A stretch of DNA of 64,000 nucleotides from Plectosphaerella cucumerina (Eukaryota > Ascomycota > Sordariomycetes > Glomerellales > Plectosphaerellaceae): NCBI GenBank assembly GCA_020746995.1, contig JAGPXD010000001.1, positions 310,001 through 374,000 on the forward strand. The letters are read 5' to 3'. Both the position numbers and the translations under genes were made by a program. Positions 43,068 to 56,100 of the stretch are shown piece after piece (position 1 is the stretch's first letter; each line of letters begins with the position of its first letter). The notes beneath the pieces are model-generated. The model saw only the letters and a list, made by a program, of their open reading frames with translations. It made no database searches and was not told where the DNA came from.

Positions 43068-46000
43068 TCGTCTTGTGCAAAGGATGGATGCCAGCAGCGA
43101 GTCGGGAAGTGGGCAGTAGCCCTGCCTATCGATAATGCATATTGAAGTAATCATTGCCTTTGAGGCCCCAAATTAGGTGCACCGAAATCACACAGAGGAG
43201 TATCAGGGACTGCCTCGTTCATACGGACTCTGTCTCTTGAGAGTTGGTCCAGCATTGGGATGGAATGCCCGCTTGGCAGTTCCTGCGCGACGAGCAGAAT
43301 CACAAGAGAGTCACCCCACTTCGTCCTGCGATGCGAGCTGCCGGAGTGATATGCCAACCCTAACCCTGCATCTTGGAATAAGCATGCCGAGCGCGAAGGA
43401 TTCTGAGCACGCATCGGCCAACTCCGCGGCGACGATGACCGGAGTAAACCGACTGCATCCATTTCAGCAATGTTACGGTTGGCACACCAGATCGATTGAA
43501 ACGGCATGTTAACTGAAGCTAGCCATGCTCCAGCCAACCCTCGAAAACTCACCAGGCTTCCAACGGCTCGGTGGGCGGGCAGCCGGGCGACAGGGCATCC
43601 GCTCGGAACTCCGCGAATGGCGACGCGAACCCAACCAACCAACCCCTCCAAGATCACCGCTGTGCCGTGGAGACGCTTGGCAAAGGGGGTGCCGTGTCTC
43701 CAATTTTCAGAGACGCCCCAGGATCGCCCTTTGAAGTGGACATTTCCAGTTTTTTTCCTAACAAACCCCCATGGGTATAGATCTTGGTCAGCATCATCTT
43801 GGACTTCAATCCTTCAGCAAACAAACAACCGCGTTTCACGGCAAAGGCTGGCTGCTGCACCGCAAACGTCATGTCCCCAGCTGCCGATATGGTGGCTTGG
43901 TGTCTGCCGTACGCTAGCAAGCTCCCCAAGATCCTCCCGTGCGCCAAAAATGCAACCTGGACTTGCCCCCGGCCGCCCCAAGTTGAACGTGTGCTGGGGC
44001 GTGCCCCTCATCTCGCCAACTGCTCCACACCTTGACCGGAGCTGACCGGAACTACACGACGTGGAGGTTGTGATTGCGAGTCTGGTTTTGCACTTCCGGG
44101 GCTTCTCTCGCTGTTTTCTGGAGTCTCTGGCATGGTGCGGAGGGATAGAGTTCACAAAGCCTCTTGTAAGACAAGAATGTCGAAACACCAAGCACCCGCC
44201 TGCGCCTCTACCACGACATCTACAGTACAGGGACCTTCGATCAGCTGCTGTACATTTTCATCGACCTTTCCAAGGCATCACACCATGGACTTGCCCCTCA
44301 CCCGAAATTAGCCGTCTCTTGGCGCTTCGGTGTAAGCATGTTGTTCGCGCGGTGGATCAGCACCCTGCCACCTTGACCTGGTTCTCGCCTTGACAAACAC
44401 GAGCTGGGGACCAACACCACTGAACTGGCCTGGGAGGCGGGCCTCGTACCGTTATCCATTACGGTACCCCGCAAGTTCACCCACGTTCACCCACATTCGT
44501 CCAAACTTTGTGCTCAAGGCCGCCAATCGAACATGAGAGATGCCCAACAACCTGTCGACAGATACTTTGCGTTCTTGGAGGCATCCCTCTGGGGGTCGGT
44601 CCGAATAGCAACTCTGCCACCACAGCGTTTCGGGCAATGCGGCCAGCGGCTTTGGAGGGCTCCAGACCGGCAGACAATCCGCAGGGGGGCTGCAGCGCCA
44701 GGCCGGGGTCAGAAACTCCCGTCTTTTCTTCCGCCATCGCCCCCGCACGCCTCAGGCTCACGCGGGCAATAAAAAGATGACGTAGGGCTCTCTACCTTGC
44801 TCCCTCAGCTGTAGCTCCCAGCCCCCTGCAGTGGCGTCCAGATCGAAGAAACAACGTCTGCCGATGAGAGGCTGGAAGGATCGCGCACGCGACAAGATTC
44901 TCCCAACGTCCATTCAAGCTCAAACCAAGCCTTTAAGGGTCCCAGCGATTAGCGCATTGGCAGTGGAGGAGACATGCTGGACATGTCGATCCAGCTTGTC
45001 CAAGGCTTGGTCCAACGGCAACGGTCGACTCCCAGACTCCAACGCTCACTGCAGGACACCACCAACAACCCCCCCGCGCCAGGTATGACAAGGTGGCGCG
45101 CCGCGGCGCCCAGCTTCTGTGCCCGCCCCTGAACGGATGCCAGCCTGGCTTGGCGGGAGGATCGAGTCTCGGCATCTGTTTTGGTCCAATTTCGCGCTAG
45201 TAACGATTTCAAAGGGACCGTTCGAGAAGTCCGCCCCAACGCGTACCACTCGACTCCCGACGTCGCCCGCCGCGCGAGTCATCGCGAAATGGGCCTCTGG
45301 AGAATGCTCAACTCGTGGGATAGGTTCTCTTGGCCGTGCTAATGAGAGATCGACACCGCCGCGCAAACGTTGCACTCCCCCACCTGGTTGGCCTGGGGGC
45401 TCTTCCTCGCCTTGCGAACGAACGTCTGTGCTTTTTCGGCGAGAATGCCGCTGCCTGTCTGCGGCAACAGCCTTTGTGCCCCTGGTCTGGCGCGAAGACT
45501 GGATCCAAACGGTACCAACGACGGCCCCAACGTCACATGAGGCATCCTGCAGACACCTGCCTGCTCCTCGGCGCACATCTTTTCTTTCCAGTTGCCACGG
45601 ATCGACCAATCCTAGCGCTTCGTGTCTGCGAGCGCCCGCGCAAGGCCATGCAGGCATTTTCACCTGTCATCCGTCCCGCCGTCCCCAGGCTGGCTTGCCA
45701 AGGAAGCGTCTTGGGATGGGGACGGCGTCGGACCCTCCACCGCTGACGGCGCACCATCGACAGCGTCGTGCCGTGGCAACGCCAGCCCACACATCCATCT
45801 TTCGAGGCCAAGGGTCATCCAGGATGCTTGCAACCAATGCCTTGCCAAGGTGACTCGCGGTGAGCGGGGTGCTGGAAGCCGTGCAACATTGGGGATCATC
45901 ACGTTGCATGAGCTGGGGGCGTGTCGCTCTATGATACTTTGGCTTGCCCCGAGATCGCCTCTTGCCAACCAACAGGTATAAAGGCCCGGCTGTCCTCCAC

Positions 46001-46132
46001 TCAAGTTCTCGGCTGTTCGCGGTTTTGTTCATCCGTACACCTCAAGCTGGACCACAAGCCGATCTCCCTCAGGTATAAAGACAGCAACCATAGCCATCAT
46101 CTCACCCGCTCATCGACCCATAAACCGCCATC
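43068..46132. other. Gene-poor region of about 3 kb
   Basis: No supported gene; overlapping frames up to about 240 codons (45119-45853) lack domains, have poor codon bias and share the region with equally long antisense frames. A near-palindromic sequence (gtaccgtta...ttacggtac) lies near 44448-44465. Two TATAAAG boxes precede the sugar porter. Confidence 0.5.
45977..45983 (+). promoter_or_regulatory. Putative TATA box of the sugar porter gene
   Basis: TATAAAG at 45977, about 155 bp before the start codon, followed by a pyrimidine-rich leader. A second TATAAAG at 46074 is only about 59 bp upstream of the ATG and probably lies in the leader. Inferred from position only. Confidence 0.35.
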
Positions 46133-48498
46133 ATGTCGGACGGGATCGAGCCCAAGACGGCCACACACGAGCATGGCGCCGTCGAAAAGGGCGCAGTTCC
46201 CAACTCCCACGACGCGTCTGCCATGACCAAGAACCTTGAAGCCAAGTAAGTCCACGTTGACGGCGTCCTCACTATGGGCATCTACTTACACGTCTCGCCC
46301 CTAAGGATTCGCAACCCCCTCGAGGGAATCCCCTACGACCAGCTCATGCGTGACGTCGAGGAGTTCGCCCGGGAGAAGCAGCTCGAGGAACACATCGACG
46401 TGCTCCGCCAGGGCGCCCTCGTGGCTCAGAACCCCACCGGCTTCCGAGACATCACGGGCCCCGAGGCACTCACCGAGGAACAGGCGCTGGTCCTCCAGAA
46501 CGAGATCGAGCACAAGTGGCGCATGCCCACCCAGCTCTTCCTGACCATCTTCACCTGCTCCATCGGTGCTGCCGTCCAGGGCTGGGACCAAACAGGAACA
46601 AACGGCGCCAACGCTTTCTTCCCTGACTATTACGGGTAAGTTTCTATTCTTCGTCACCCTCTTGTGCTGTTTTAGGAGTCGTGGGAGTCTGTCCTACGGG
46701 TTGGTACTTGGTCGCACGTGGTGGCCCCACTACAGACTCCCGCGACTCCATTCACTGGAAATCGCTGACTCCGTGTTGTAGTATTGGCACCGACAGCGTC
46801 CGCGACAGGATGCTCGTCGGCCTCCTCAACGCTGGCCCTTACCTAGGCTCTGCTCTCTGCGGCTGCTGGCTCTCCGACCCACTCAACCACTACTTCGGCC
46901 GCCGCGGTGTCATCTGGATCTCGGCCCATTTCTGCATCTGGCCCCTCATCGGCTCGGCCTTCTCGCACAACTGGCAGCAGCAACTGGTCAACCGTCTTCT
47001 CATGGGAGTTGGTATGGGTGTTAAAGCCTCGACTGTGCCCATTTACGCCGCAGAGAACTCACCAGCCGCAATTCGTGGTGCTCTTGTCATGTCGTGGCGT
47101 AAGCTTTGCCCGCCCCTCACCCTCAACACCATCACCACCATCACCACCACCCCCCTCCAGACCTCTCTTACTGACGAACAACTCCAGAAATGTGGACAGC
47201 ATTCGGAATATGTATTGGCACGGCAGTTAACCTTGCGCTCTATGACCATCGGCTCAATTGGCGCCTGATGCTCGGCGCTCCTTTCATCCCGGCGGTCCCC
47301 CTGCTCATCCTCATCTACTTCTGCCCCGAGTCCCCTCGCTGGCTGATGAAGAAGAACCGGTACGCCAAGGCCTGGAGGTCAATGGAGCGGCTGCGCTTCA
47401 ACAAAATCCAGGTTGCCCGCGACATCTACGCCATTCACTCACAGCTCGTCATCGAGCACCAGATCATTGGCAACACCAACTATGCCACCCGATTCACTCA
47501 GCTATTCACTATTCCTCGTGTGCGCCGTGCCAACCTGGCAGCCTTTACCGTCATGTACGTTCAAACAAACCCAGCAACCGCAACCCCAAACCCAAACCCA
47601 ACCCTCCACAACCCATCAACCCCCCCCCCTTCTCTAAGCTTTCAGGACGGCTTCTACAGCATCTTATACTATATTAGCCCTATTTCAAGCTGTAATTAAG
47701 GGCTATAACTAACGCTAAAACAGGATCGCTCAACAGATGTGTGGCATCAACATCATTGCTTTTTACTCCACAACGATCTTTATAGAGGCCAATATGAGCG
47801 AGAAACAGGCCCTACTAGGATCCTTCGGTTTCGGTCTAGTTAACTGGCTATTCGCTTTCCCGGCCTTCTGGACTATCGATACTTTTGGCCGCCGGTCTCT
47901 CCTGCTCTTCACCTTCCCCCAGATGACCTGGACGCTTCTCGCCGCCGGTCTCTGTACGCTCATCAGCGAGGAGATGCAGACGGTACGCACAGCTCTCGTG
48001 TGCTTGTTCGTCTACCTCTTCGGCGCCTTCTACTCCCCCGGAGAGGGCCCCGTGCCCTTCACCTACTCGGCCGAGGTCTACCCTCTGTCTCACCGCGAGG
48101 TCGGCATGGGCTTTGCCGTCGCGACGTGCCTGTTCTGGGCATCGATTCTCGGCATCACGTTCCCCTTCCTGCTGGACCGCCTCGGCAACTTCGGCGCCTT
48201 CGCGCTGTACGCCGGCTTCAACGTCGTCGCCTTCTGGATGATCTTCTTCTGGGTGCCCGAGACCAAGCAGCGCACCCTCGAGGAGCTCGACTATGTCTTC
48301 GCCGTGCCTGTGAGCAAGTTCGCCCGCTACCAGACCACAAAGGCCCTGCCCTGGTGGTTCAAGCGATGGGTGCTGTTCCAGCGCAACGCCAAGCTCGAGC
48401 CCCTCTACACGTTCGACCAGCCGGCACAGCACTCGGGCATCGCTCGCGCGGACAGCTCCGAGAAGGGGGCCATTTCCGAGTCGGAGAAGAAGGAGTAG
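46133..48498 (+). CDS. MFS sugar porter (hexose/polyol transporter family)
   Basis: Exons 46133-46245, 46306-46635, 46782-47098, 47188-47554 and 47724-48498 give 633 residues. Signatures of the sugar porter family are intact: PESPRWLMKKNR after TM6, DTFGRRSLLLF between TM8 and TM9, PETKQRTLEELD after TM12, and QQMCGINIIAFYST in TM7. A long hydrophilic N-terminus (about 110 residues) precedes TM1 (LFLTIFTCSIGAAVQGWDQTG). It should be a plasma-membrane sugar/H+ symporter; the substrate is not predictable. Introns 2 (146 nt) and 4 (169 nt) are much longer than the rest. Intron 2 carries an inverted repeat related to that of the drug-antiporter gene at 14.9 kb. Confidence 0.9.
46675..46749. repeat. 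Inverted repeat in intron 2 of the sugar porter
   Basis: Arms ggagtcgtgggagtctgt (46675-46692) and acagactcccgcgactcc (46732-46749) pair over 17 of 18 positions. The loop holds cacgtgg, as in the 14.9-kb structure. The left arms of both structures share agtcgt-ggagtctgtc and the right arms share acagactcc...gactcc, so the two are homologous. Confidence 0.85.
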
Positions 48499-49900
48499 AG
48501 GCTGAAAGGCCCCGAAGAAATTGTATTGCTGACTGGCGCGGTGTCATGGTGTGGACATGCCAACGATACCCATGTTTCGGCAACCACCTGTTTTTCCCGG
48601 ATGATTCCAGATCGCTCCTCTACCGTACAAACTTCCCCTCAGACTAGTCGAGTAAGATTAAATTCAGAGTTGCGTGTGAACCTTTCGATCGTGCCCGTCG
48701 ATCGCGATGATCGCTTCTCCGACGTCGGGCTCGCGAGTCAAGTGATGGACATTACCAATGCGCGGAACTCGCCATAACGTACGAGGAAGAGATCTCCATG
48801 GTTACATCCATCCGCCCGCCAGAGACGCCATGCCACCCACCTGTTCGGACTTGGAGGGGGGTTGTGGCAGTTGAACTGTCGCAGTAGGTCAACCGACGCA
48901 GCAGATCGACCAGTGCAGCAAATCGACGGGTCCAGCAGGTCAACCGACGCAGCATGTCAACCGGTGCAGCAGATCGACCAGTACAGCAGGTCGACAGGCA
49001 ACGCACGTCGTCCGGTTTAACTCCCTGTCGCGTGGCAAGCCACGCCTCCACAGGCCAAGCCTAAAGGAACGACCCTCGCGTGATGGCTGCGTCGGAGAAT
49101 CGGTCCAAGGTCCGCGTGTAAGCTCGCTGCCCCCTTCCAATAGCAGTCGGGCAAGCGCCCGTTGGGTGGTGCTTCTGTTCGCCCGGTCAGATGAACCGGG
49201 AGCAGGATGCATTGCGCTGAATGAGCCCGTTGCAACAGCTTGGCGAGCCTGGATGTCCCCGAGGACTGGAGACCCTGGAGCAGGCAAACGCCGTCATCAT
49301 CTTCCCCCCGCTGCTGCGCCAAGCCAGCCACTATTTCGCAGCCCGAAAAACCGTTTACAAAACGGCGCTAAAGGGGGAGGGGAATTGATCGTCGACCGGG
49401 GATGATGATCCCAGACCCGTCGGGTTAATGTCGCGGCAGCCACTGTGATGCGGGACACGTCCCGGGAGTTGGTGGTCACGTCACAGTTGCCGGCTTACAA
49501 GTTAGAGTTCCTGGATGGAAGCTGGAGGCAGGGCCAATATATGTCGTGCTGAGTCTGCTCCTTGGTCACGCCACCCTGAGAACGCAGAAGTGGTGTTCAC
49601 AACGCCCGCAGAGAGGACATCTTATGCAACATGCGATTGGGAGATCCTTTAGCCATCTTGGCGTTGGCTGCCAAGAGCGTGGAGTGCGGAGTGCGGGCGC
49701 AACATTTGGACCTGGACCGGCCTGTCCGTGAGTCCTGGTGAGAAGGCATGCAGGATTGCGAGGAGCGCGACGTGACAATGTCAGAACTAGACGTGGGCCG
49801 ATGAGACGGTGATCCTGGCAGGCGGAACGGTCTGGAGCCTGGGAAATGGGTAGACCGTACGGTTGGTCTCTGGCACCTGGCTCCTTCGGATGTCTCCCAA
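48499..49900. other. Convergent intergenic region holding a 17-bp array
   Basis: Separates the sugar porter from the minus-strand coiled-coil gene. Apart from the array at 48868-49003, I see nothing supported. Confidence 0.55.
48868..49003. repeat. 17-bp tandem array, 8 units, inverted orientation
   Basis: Units such as cagatcgaccagtgcag and caggtcaaccgacgcag repeat every 17 bp. Read on the minus strand they become gtcgatctgctgcactg, matching gtcgacctgcttcacca of the other arrays at 13 of 17 positions. Thus it is the same family in the opposite orientation. Confidence 0.9.
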
Positions 49901-51736
49901 TTACCGCGCCCACCGCTCCACCATCTCTCTCTGCCTCTCACTACCAGCGTGCTTCCTGCCACGGCCCTTGGCAACGATATCCTCGGCTTCACCCACGCGC
50001 TCCCTGACCTTGGCAACCTCCTGGCCAAGAACGACAATTGACCCCTCAATCTCAGGGTCCGCCAGCCTCACCTCAGGTCCAAAGGGACTTTCAGCCAGGA
50101 CGCTGTCCCGAAGGAGCTGAATGGCGCGCCAAGAGTCGCCCAGATGCGCCGCCACCGCGCGCTCGAAGGACTCCTGCGCGTTCAGGGCGACGTCGCGCGA
50201 CTTGGCGGACCTGTCGGCTTGACTGCGTGCCAGCGCGGCGACCGCGTCCTCTGCTTCAGACCCTGACGTTGCTGGTATGTGGATGGCAAGCAGCCGCATC
50301 AGTGCCTCCAGAGGTCCTTCCTCCGCAAACGCCCCAGACGAGCGATGGCGGCGGTGGCCGGGCGCAGGGGTGGCCATGGCCGAGGCGGTGTACGTCGTGG
50401 AACGTGGGCGCACCGGGGACATGAGCTGCTGCGGGACCTGCTTCTTCTTCGGCGGGGTGGCCGGGACCGCGAGTTCGGTCCTGGTCGCTTCGATCAAGCC
50501 TGCTGAAGCAGCTTGGTGGGACTGAATCGTCTCTGCATGCGTCGTGAGGCGCGTCATGTGATCGACGAGGTAGTCGAGACAAGCGTTGACCTGGGAGGGT
50601 GAGCGGGGTGCCTTGCTGGATGGAGACGAAGACTCACGTAGGCTGCTGCTTCGGCTGAGCGACCCAAGGTGTTGCCGTTCCTCTCGGCGACAGCCTTGAG
50701 AGCTGGCTCCAGGTACTGCTGCTCCACGGACATCTGTGCAACAGGCAGAATTTCGGCATAGAGAGATTCGACTTCCTCCTGGAGACCTCGGACCTCTTCT
50801 GGGGAGGCTCGCTGTTGTGAGGGGTTCCGTTGAGCAGAGACCAGGGCTTCGAGGTAGACGCGATCGAGCTTGGTCCTGGCCACTTCGACGGTGAATTTGA
50901 TGAGTCTGAGATGGAGTCAGCTGGTGGACATGGGGGTCAAGCAAAGCGCCTTGCGACTCACCTCATGCACGTCTCCCTTAGCTTCTCAACATTCGCCTTT
51001 TCTTCCGGGTCCTCGGGGTCCAACTCTTGTCCCAGCTTCTTCAAGCTCGACAACAGCTTGTCATCTGAGCGAAACACATTGTCGGCAGCTTGGCGAAGGT
51101 TATCGATGGCAGTGGTGGCTTGCGCCTCAAGCTCCGTGGCCTGGAAGCTCAGGGTTTGTGCAAGTCCTTCAACCTGATTCCGCGTCAGCCTCGACGCATA
51201 TGCCACAAGTCTGATGGTCCACGAACCGTGGTAAGTAGTTTCTTCTGCTCATTTGTTTGTCTGGCAACGCAGGCCTCGTCCATCCGGGATCGCGCCTTTC
51301 GAGCCTTGTCACTCGTGTCGACAAGCTTTGCAAGAGCATTCTGGTGCTGCTTGAGTGACTCGGTCCGTTCATTGATGGCAGCAGTCGACCGCTCGAGCTC
51401 TTCAATGGCAGTGGTGAGGTCCTGCCGACTCACAGGATGGACCAATGCCAGATCCTGGGAGGCCACCAGCTGGTCAACAACACCAGCCTTGTCGAGAGAG
51501 GTGTACCTGAATGCAAAGTAAGACAGTGTTCGACGTCGAACTTGTCGAAGCACGTGGACTTACAGATCAAGCTCATCCACCGACAGGAGATTCTCATGCC
51601 CAAGATGCAGCTGCACCCACTCCTTGAACGCCGTCCCATAGATGGGATTCTCAAGAGCATCGTGTATCGCCCGCTCATCCACACCGACATCTCGGCCATA
51701 CCTGCCCAACAGCGATGCAAGGGCCTGGGCCTCCAT
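49901..51736 (-). CDS. Coiled-coil protein, possible augmin subunit HAUS3-like
   Basis: Exons 51736-51564, 51506-51227, 51173-50962, 50905-50638 and 50590-49901 give 540 residues. The N-terminus is compact (GTAFKEWVQLHLGHENLLSVDELDLYTSLDKAG). Its pattern of F-x-W, then N-x-LS-x-x-EL, then L-x-x-x-G resembles the start of the augmin subunit HAUS3. The rest is mostly coiled coil (for example ELERSTAAINERTESLKQHQ) with a basic/Ser-Pro linker around 340-380. If correct, it would act in microtubule-dependent microtubule nucleation at the spindle. The match is a recollection of pattern, not an alignment. Intron 2 (51226-51174) has a weak donor (gttcgt) but is the only join that keeps the frame. Confidence 0.6.
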
Positions 51737-54082
51737 CTTCAGGGCGACTCAGCTGAAAGCGGTCTTGCTCTTTTCACCGAGGCAGCCGATGGCGACACGT
51801 CCTCAAAGTTGACCGCAAGTGACCAAGACCACGTGGAATCTCCGAGGAGCGGCCCAGACGGGGCGTTCGAGTGACGCAGCACAGAGAGAAGTGCTGCCGA
51901 TGAGCTCACTTTCGGCAAGGGTAGCCCGACGGGGGCGGGCCAGGCCGGGCTTCGGGACGACCTGCCCAAACCCTGCGTGGCGAAGGGGTGACGAGGGCGA
52001 TTTCCTTTCAGGACCAGAGTTAGGTCCCGTCTGCTGTGCGTCGTCGAGACCGGAGCGCGCCGGAACGATTGGACGCGGCAGCGGCGGCGGCAGCGGCGAA
52101 CCGAGACACGGGCAGAGCCTATCGCAGGGCTGCCAGTTCACAGCATCCGCCGAGACACCGTTCAGAGCACACCGCCGATGAGAGTGCTGCAGGTCCACGC
52201 GAGGGAGAGAAGAACGTTTCGAGGAAATCCGCGGCGTTGGGTTGCGGGATCGTGATGCCCAGGGACACAAGATAAGGTCGTGGGCGGGCCGCGGCTCACG
52301 ATGCGAACCGCTGACCGTTTAACCCCAGAGGCAGCGCGTGTACGGCGATGATGCGAGGGCCGCGGACTGTCTCTGCCGCGTGAAGAGACGTTTGATGGAA
52401 AGAGTAGCCGGACGACAAGCGCTTGGCGGGTAGTGCGCGACTCCGAGATGTACCAGGTCAAGATGGCGACGGGAGTCTGATGCTGATGCCCGAAGCCGAG
52501 CAAACAGGCGGTTTGCCGTCTGATGTGACGGACGAATCAGGAGGCGGCATCACGTGTTTGCACAGTGCTGCTGGCGATCTCCGCGGGCTAAATTACGGCG
52601 TGGACAGGGCTAAACCAGACGGGGTTAGGCGCTTCAAGCGCACCTGCCGGCAGCTGCAGGGGCAACGCCAGTAACGGCCGGGAGCATCCGGACGAATGTG
52701 GGCAGGTAAGGTACCTTGTCCTTCACTTCACCTCCATCATCCAAACGGCTTAACCCTCTCTGCCTGTCAACTCGCGGCATCCCGCTTTCATCACCTGTCA
52801 TGGACAAGCTTGACGGCTGCCGGCTGCGCAGACCCGCTGCCGCAATGCGACGGTGCTACCCAGGTCGGCCTGGCAGCGGCGACGCCCTTCCTTCCCGACC
52901 CCTCTCAGGCTGCGTCCTCCCGGAGCCGTCACCCTACACCTGCCAAGAGCTCAAGGGCCTCCGCTAGGGTCCTCAATCACGCCAGCAATCGGGCCTGCTC
53001 CTCGAAGTCCCGGCCTTGGGCAAGGCTGTCCCGCCGTAACCACGAGGCCGACGTCTGTCTCTGGCTACCAATGTCGTGCTGGGAAACCGGAGGCACACAC
53101 GTGCGTTGCCCCCAAGCAGACCGCTCGTCCACGGGCCGGAGCCCTTCTCCGACGAGACGACAAGACACCACGAGGATGGAGATACATGACGCGGTGGTGC
53201 CGGCTGATCGTGATGGCTGCGGCGTATTGGTGCCTGAGCCTGGGGTTTTGAAGGCTGTACCATCGATCCGGGCCTCGATCTCAGTGACACCCAGCCAAAG
53301 TTGCGTGATGTCAGCACACGTTCAAGATCTTCAGCTCACTTCAACGGAGAGGCAAACGAAGCCTGTGGAGGGCATGGACGAGACGTCGCTGATGCCTCGT
53401 GCGTTTGTGGCCTATGCACACGGCGCCATGACAGCGGACATGTGGCCTTCCAACGACGGTCCCCTTGTTCCCGTCAACACACGTCGTCCCGTCCAGGCCA
53501 AGCACATCACCAGACTTTCTGAAGAGAGTGACACTTTCTAGTCTTCACCGGCGATCCTCTTGGACCATGGCAACTGCACCATCGCGATGAGCGAGCGCCG
53601 AGCAACATCCCCTGCTGTTCTCCCCGCCAGGCCGGGTGCCGACGTGAAAACTCACCCCGCGTGGTGTTTGCAGCCGCCGCCGTCCTCCTCGCCTGCCGCT
53701 GTCAATCTACGAAATACGGGGTAACGTTTCTAACCTCTTTTCTTAACCCTCCCACTTGATGCCCAGACGGCCTGGAACCCTTGTCCCGCAAGCGCCATCC
53801 GCAGCAGTGCATACTGACTATCTCTGACGTGTCTGCGACCCTTTCCCCCCTCCTCGCCCCCCCGAAGCTGGCTGCCCCCGAGCCCACGTGTTACCCCCCT
53901 CATAAAGCCTGAATGGGCACCGTCCTTTGCCCAACGTTCCTAGCCTGCATCGCACATACTCGAGCCGGCGTATCCTCTCCCTCGCTGCCTTGCCCCGGAG
54001 CAACCGCACCTGTCACCCTGCCACGGCTTTGCTTTTTTTGTATCGCGACCCCTAGTATCACTCTCCCTCGGCAAGACGAACA
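51737..54082. other. Divergent intergenic region of about 2.3 kb
   Basis: Contains both promoters. A 281-codon plus-strand frame (52696-53541) has an ATG but no recognisable domain and a Ser/Pro/Arg/Cys composition typical of chance frames. I do not support it as a gene. Confidence 0.45.
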
Positions 54083-56100
54083 ATGCTCGGGAGGGCGGCC
54101 ATCGGCCATGTCGTCCGTTCGCTCGTACATATAAACGGCGGCGGAATCGAACATTGTCTGAGACAGGGGATGGATCATCTCAGGCACTTCCTCCCGCGTT
54201 TCAAAACAATCTTCAAAATGTGGGCTTCGCAGCAGCAGCAGCAGCAAGACAACACTCCCGCGGCCCTGGCCCATGTCAGCACCGTCATCAGACGAACCGG
54301 CGAGATCTTCTGGGTCGGCGTCATGTTCCTGCTCAGCCAGGTCCTGATCTGGGGCCTCCATCTGGTCCTGAGACCCGCCGGCCTCGAGTTCCTCTCTTCC
54401 ATCCTCGGCATGATGCTGGTATTCCTCGCCATGGAGATTTTGAACAAATTGTGCAACGGGACCTCCCGCTTCTACAAGGACCACGTCAAGCCCAAGGTGA
54501 GACCTGATTTCGTCATTCCGTTTGACGTTTTGCTCACATCATCAGGTCGACTTTCTTAACAGGAATATGGGCCTGGGTTTCCCCGTGCCTCTTGTTGCCA
54601 TCGACCATGATGACTCCCTTGGGGGTCCTGGCATTGGTCGGGTTATCGGAGCCTTCAGTGAGTTGCCTTCACTACCAAGATGAGCCTTTGCTAACCACCA
54701 CAGTCACCACCAACGCCATCTTCTGGGTCCTCATCTTCGTCCTGGCTCTGGGCTTTGCTGTCGACATCGCCGCACTCGTCTGGACTCCTAGGAAGAAGAC
54801 ATCAATGCCCCGCTGCCTAGACTACCGGACCAGCTGGATGTCCACCGAGACTCCCCGTCTGAGATTCCCCCCTGCCATCTTCACCCGGAGGCCCTCGGAC
54901 GCCACGACACTGCAGAACACCATGGCAGGCTACAACACCGACAAGGAGGCGGCCATGGGACCCGACTCACGTGCCGTGTCCGCCTATTTCACCGACAGCG
55001 ACTGTCCCACGCCCGTCCCGCACCTACACCGGGGTCTTTCCCTTCCCGAGCAAAGCCCCGTTGCCATACCTGCCACGAACAGCATCGCATGGGTCACAGA
55101 CATGTCGAACATGTACCCCATCTTCCTGTCCCTCTTCTTCCTTTTCGCCATTGGCATCCCTGTTTCGTTCGTTACCGGTGACCACCGGCTTCTGGATGGC
55201 TGCATGCTCTGGTTCGTCTGGATCACTAGCTGCCGTGTTCAGCGTGGTCTCGCCAACATGTCTGACCAGTCGACCTCGGCCATCGCCTCACAGACCAAGC
55301 GGGTTGCCATGACGCTGCTGAACCCAGTCCTGCTCACGACTCTTATGATGACCGCCTACACTCGGGCAAGATCATCCGCAACCTCGATCCCCCTCCATGA
55401 CGTCCTGGATGCCTTTTCATCAGGCACTTCTTTGTCTGAGCTGTGGTCCAACATGGTAAACCCTAAAACTTACCCTCTGAAGCCGCAGCACGCAGCGTAC
55501 TTTGGCGCTGGTGATGCCGCCCTTGCCGTGCTTGAGGTTGGCATCGTCGTCTGGGGATTCAAGCTCCATGAGTGCAGGCTTCAGCTTGCCTCTCGCGCCG
55601 GCCTCTCGGTTGTCCTCGTCTCCGGCGCTGCCGCCGCCCTGAACGTGTTCGTCTCGACTCTTCTCGGCAAGGGCTTTGGCCTGGCTGCCCCCGCGTCCCT
55701 CGCTTTTGCGGCTCGAAGCACCACTCTCGCTCTGGCGCGCCCTGCCGTCTCAGCCCTTGGAGGCAACGAGGTTGTCAACGCCGCGTTGGTCGTCAGCAAC
55801 GGCATCCTTGGTCAGCTTCTGTACCCGTTTGTGCTGGCACGCCTCGGGCTCGATCAGTGCCAGGCAGAGCCAAGTGCCGAGGACGAGAGCATGCAAGATG
55901 AGGACGACAGCCGCGTCGTCGCGACAGGCACGACCATTGGCATCAACGGCGCAGCTATGGGCGTTGCCTATCTGTATGAGTGTAAGAACAGGGCTGCGCC
56001 GTACGCGGTGCTGTCCATGACAGTGTTTGGCGTCATGACGGTGGTTTTCTCTGCTGTTGAGCCTTTCACAGCCACGTTGCAGGCCCTGGCAGCGCTGTGA
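54083..56100 (+). CDS. LrgB-like membrane protein (plastid glycolate/glycerate translocator-like family)
   Basis: Exons 54083-54496, 54546-54657 and 54704-56100 give 640 residues. The N-terminal part has hydrophobic segments (EIFWVGVMFLLSQVLIWGLH and LGMMLVFLAMEIL) like the LrgA half. The C-terminal ~230 residues resemble LrgB: AFAARSTTLALARPAVSALGG, NAALVVSNGILGQLL and ATGTTIGINGAAMGVAYLYE. Plant PLGG1, which moves glycolate and glycerate, has this LrgA-LrgB fusion; fungal members are uncharacterised. A polar loop of about 100 residues (KKTSMPRCLDYRTS onward) separates the halves. A second in-frame ATG at the MDHLRHFLPRF position is an alternative start. Cellular membrane and substrate are unknown. 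Confidence 0.75.

Noticed and set aside
44448..44465. Near-palindrome gtaccgtta...ttacggtac as a possible regulatory site
   Set aside because: Single occurrence in a gene-poor region with no nearby gene to assign it to.
45119..45853. 244-codon plus-strand frame upstream of the sugar porter
   Set aside because: No recognisable domain, poor codon bias, and equally long antisense frames; it overlaps the presumed promoter.
52696..53541. 281-codon plus-strand frame with ATG
   Set aside because: Ser/Pro/Arg/Cys-rich without motifs; two other frames in the same stretch are equally open.
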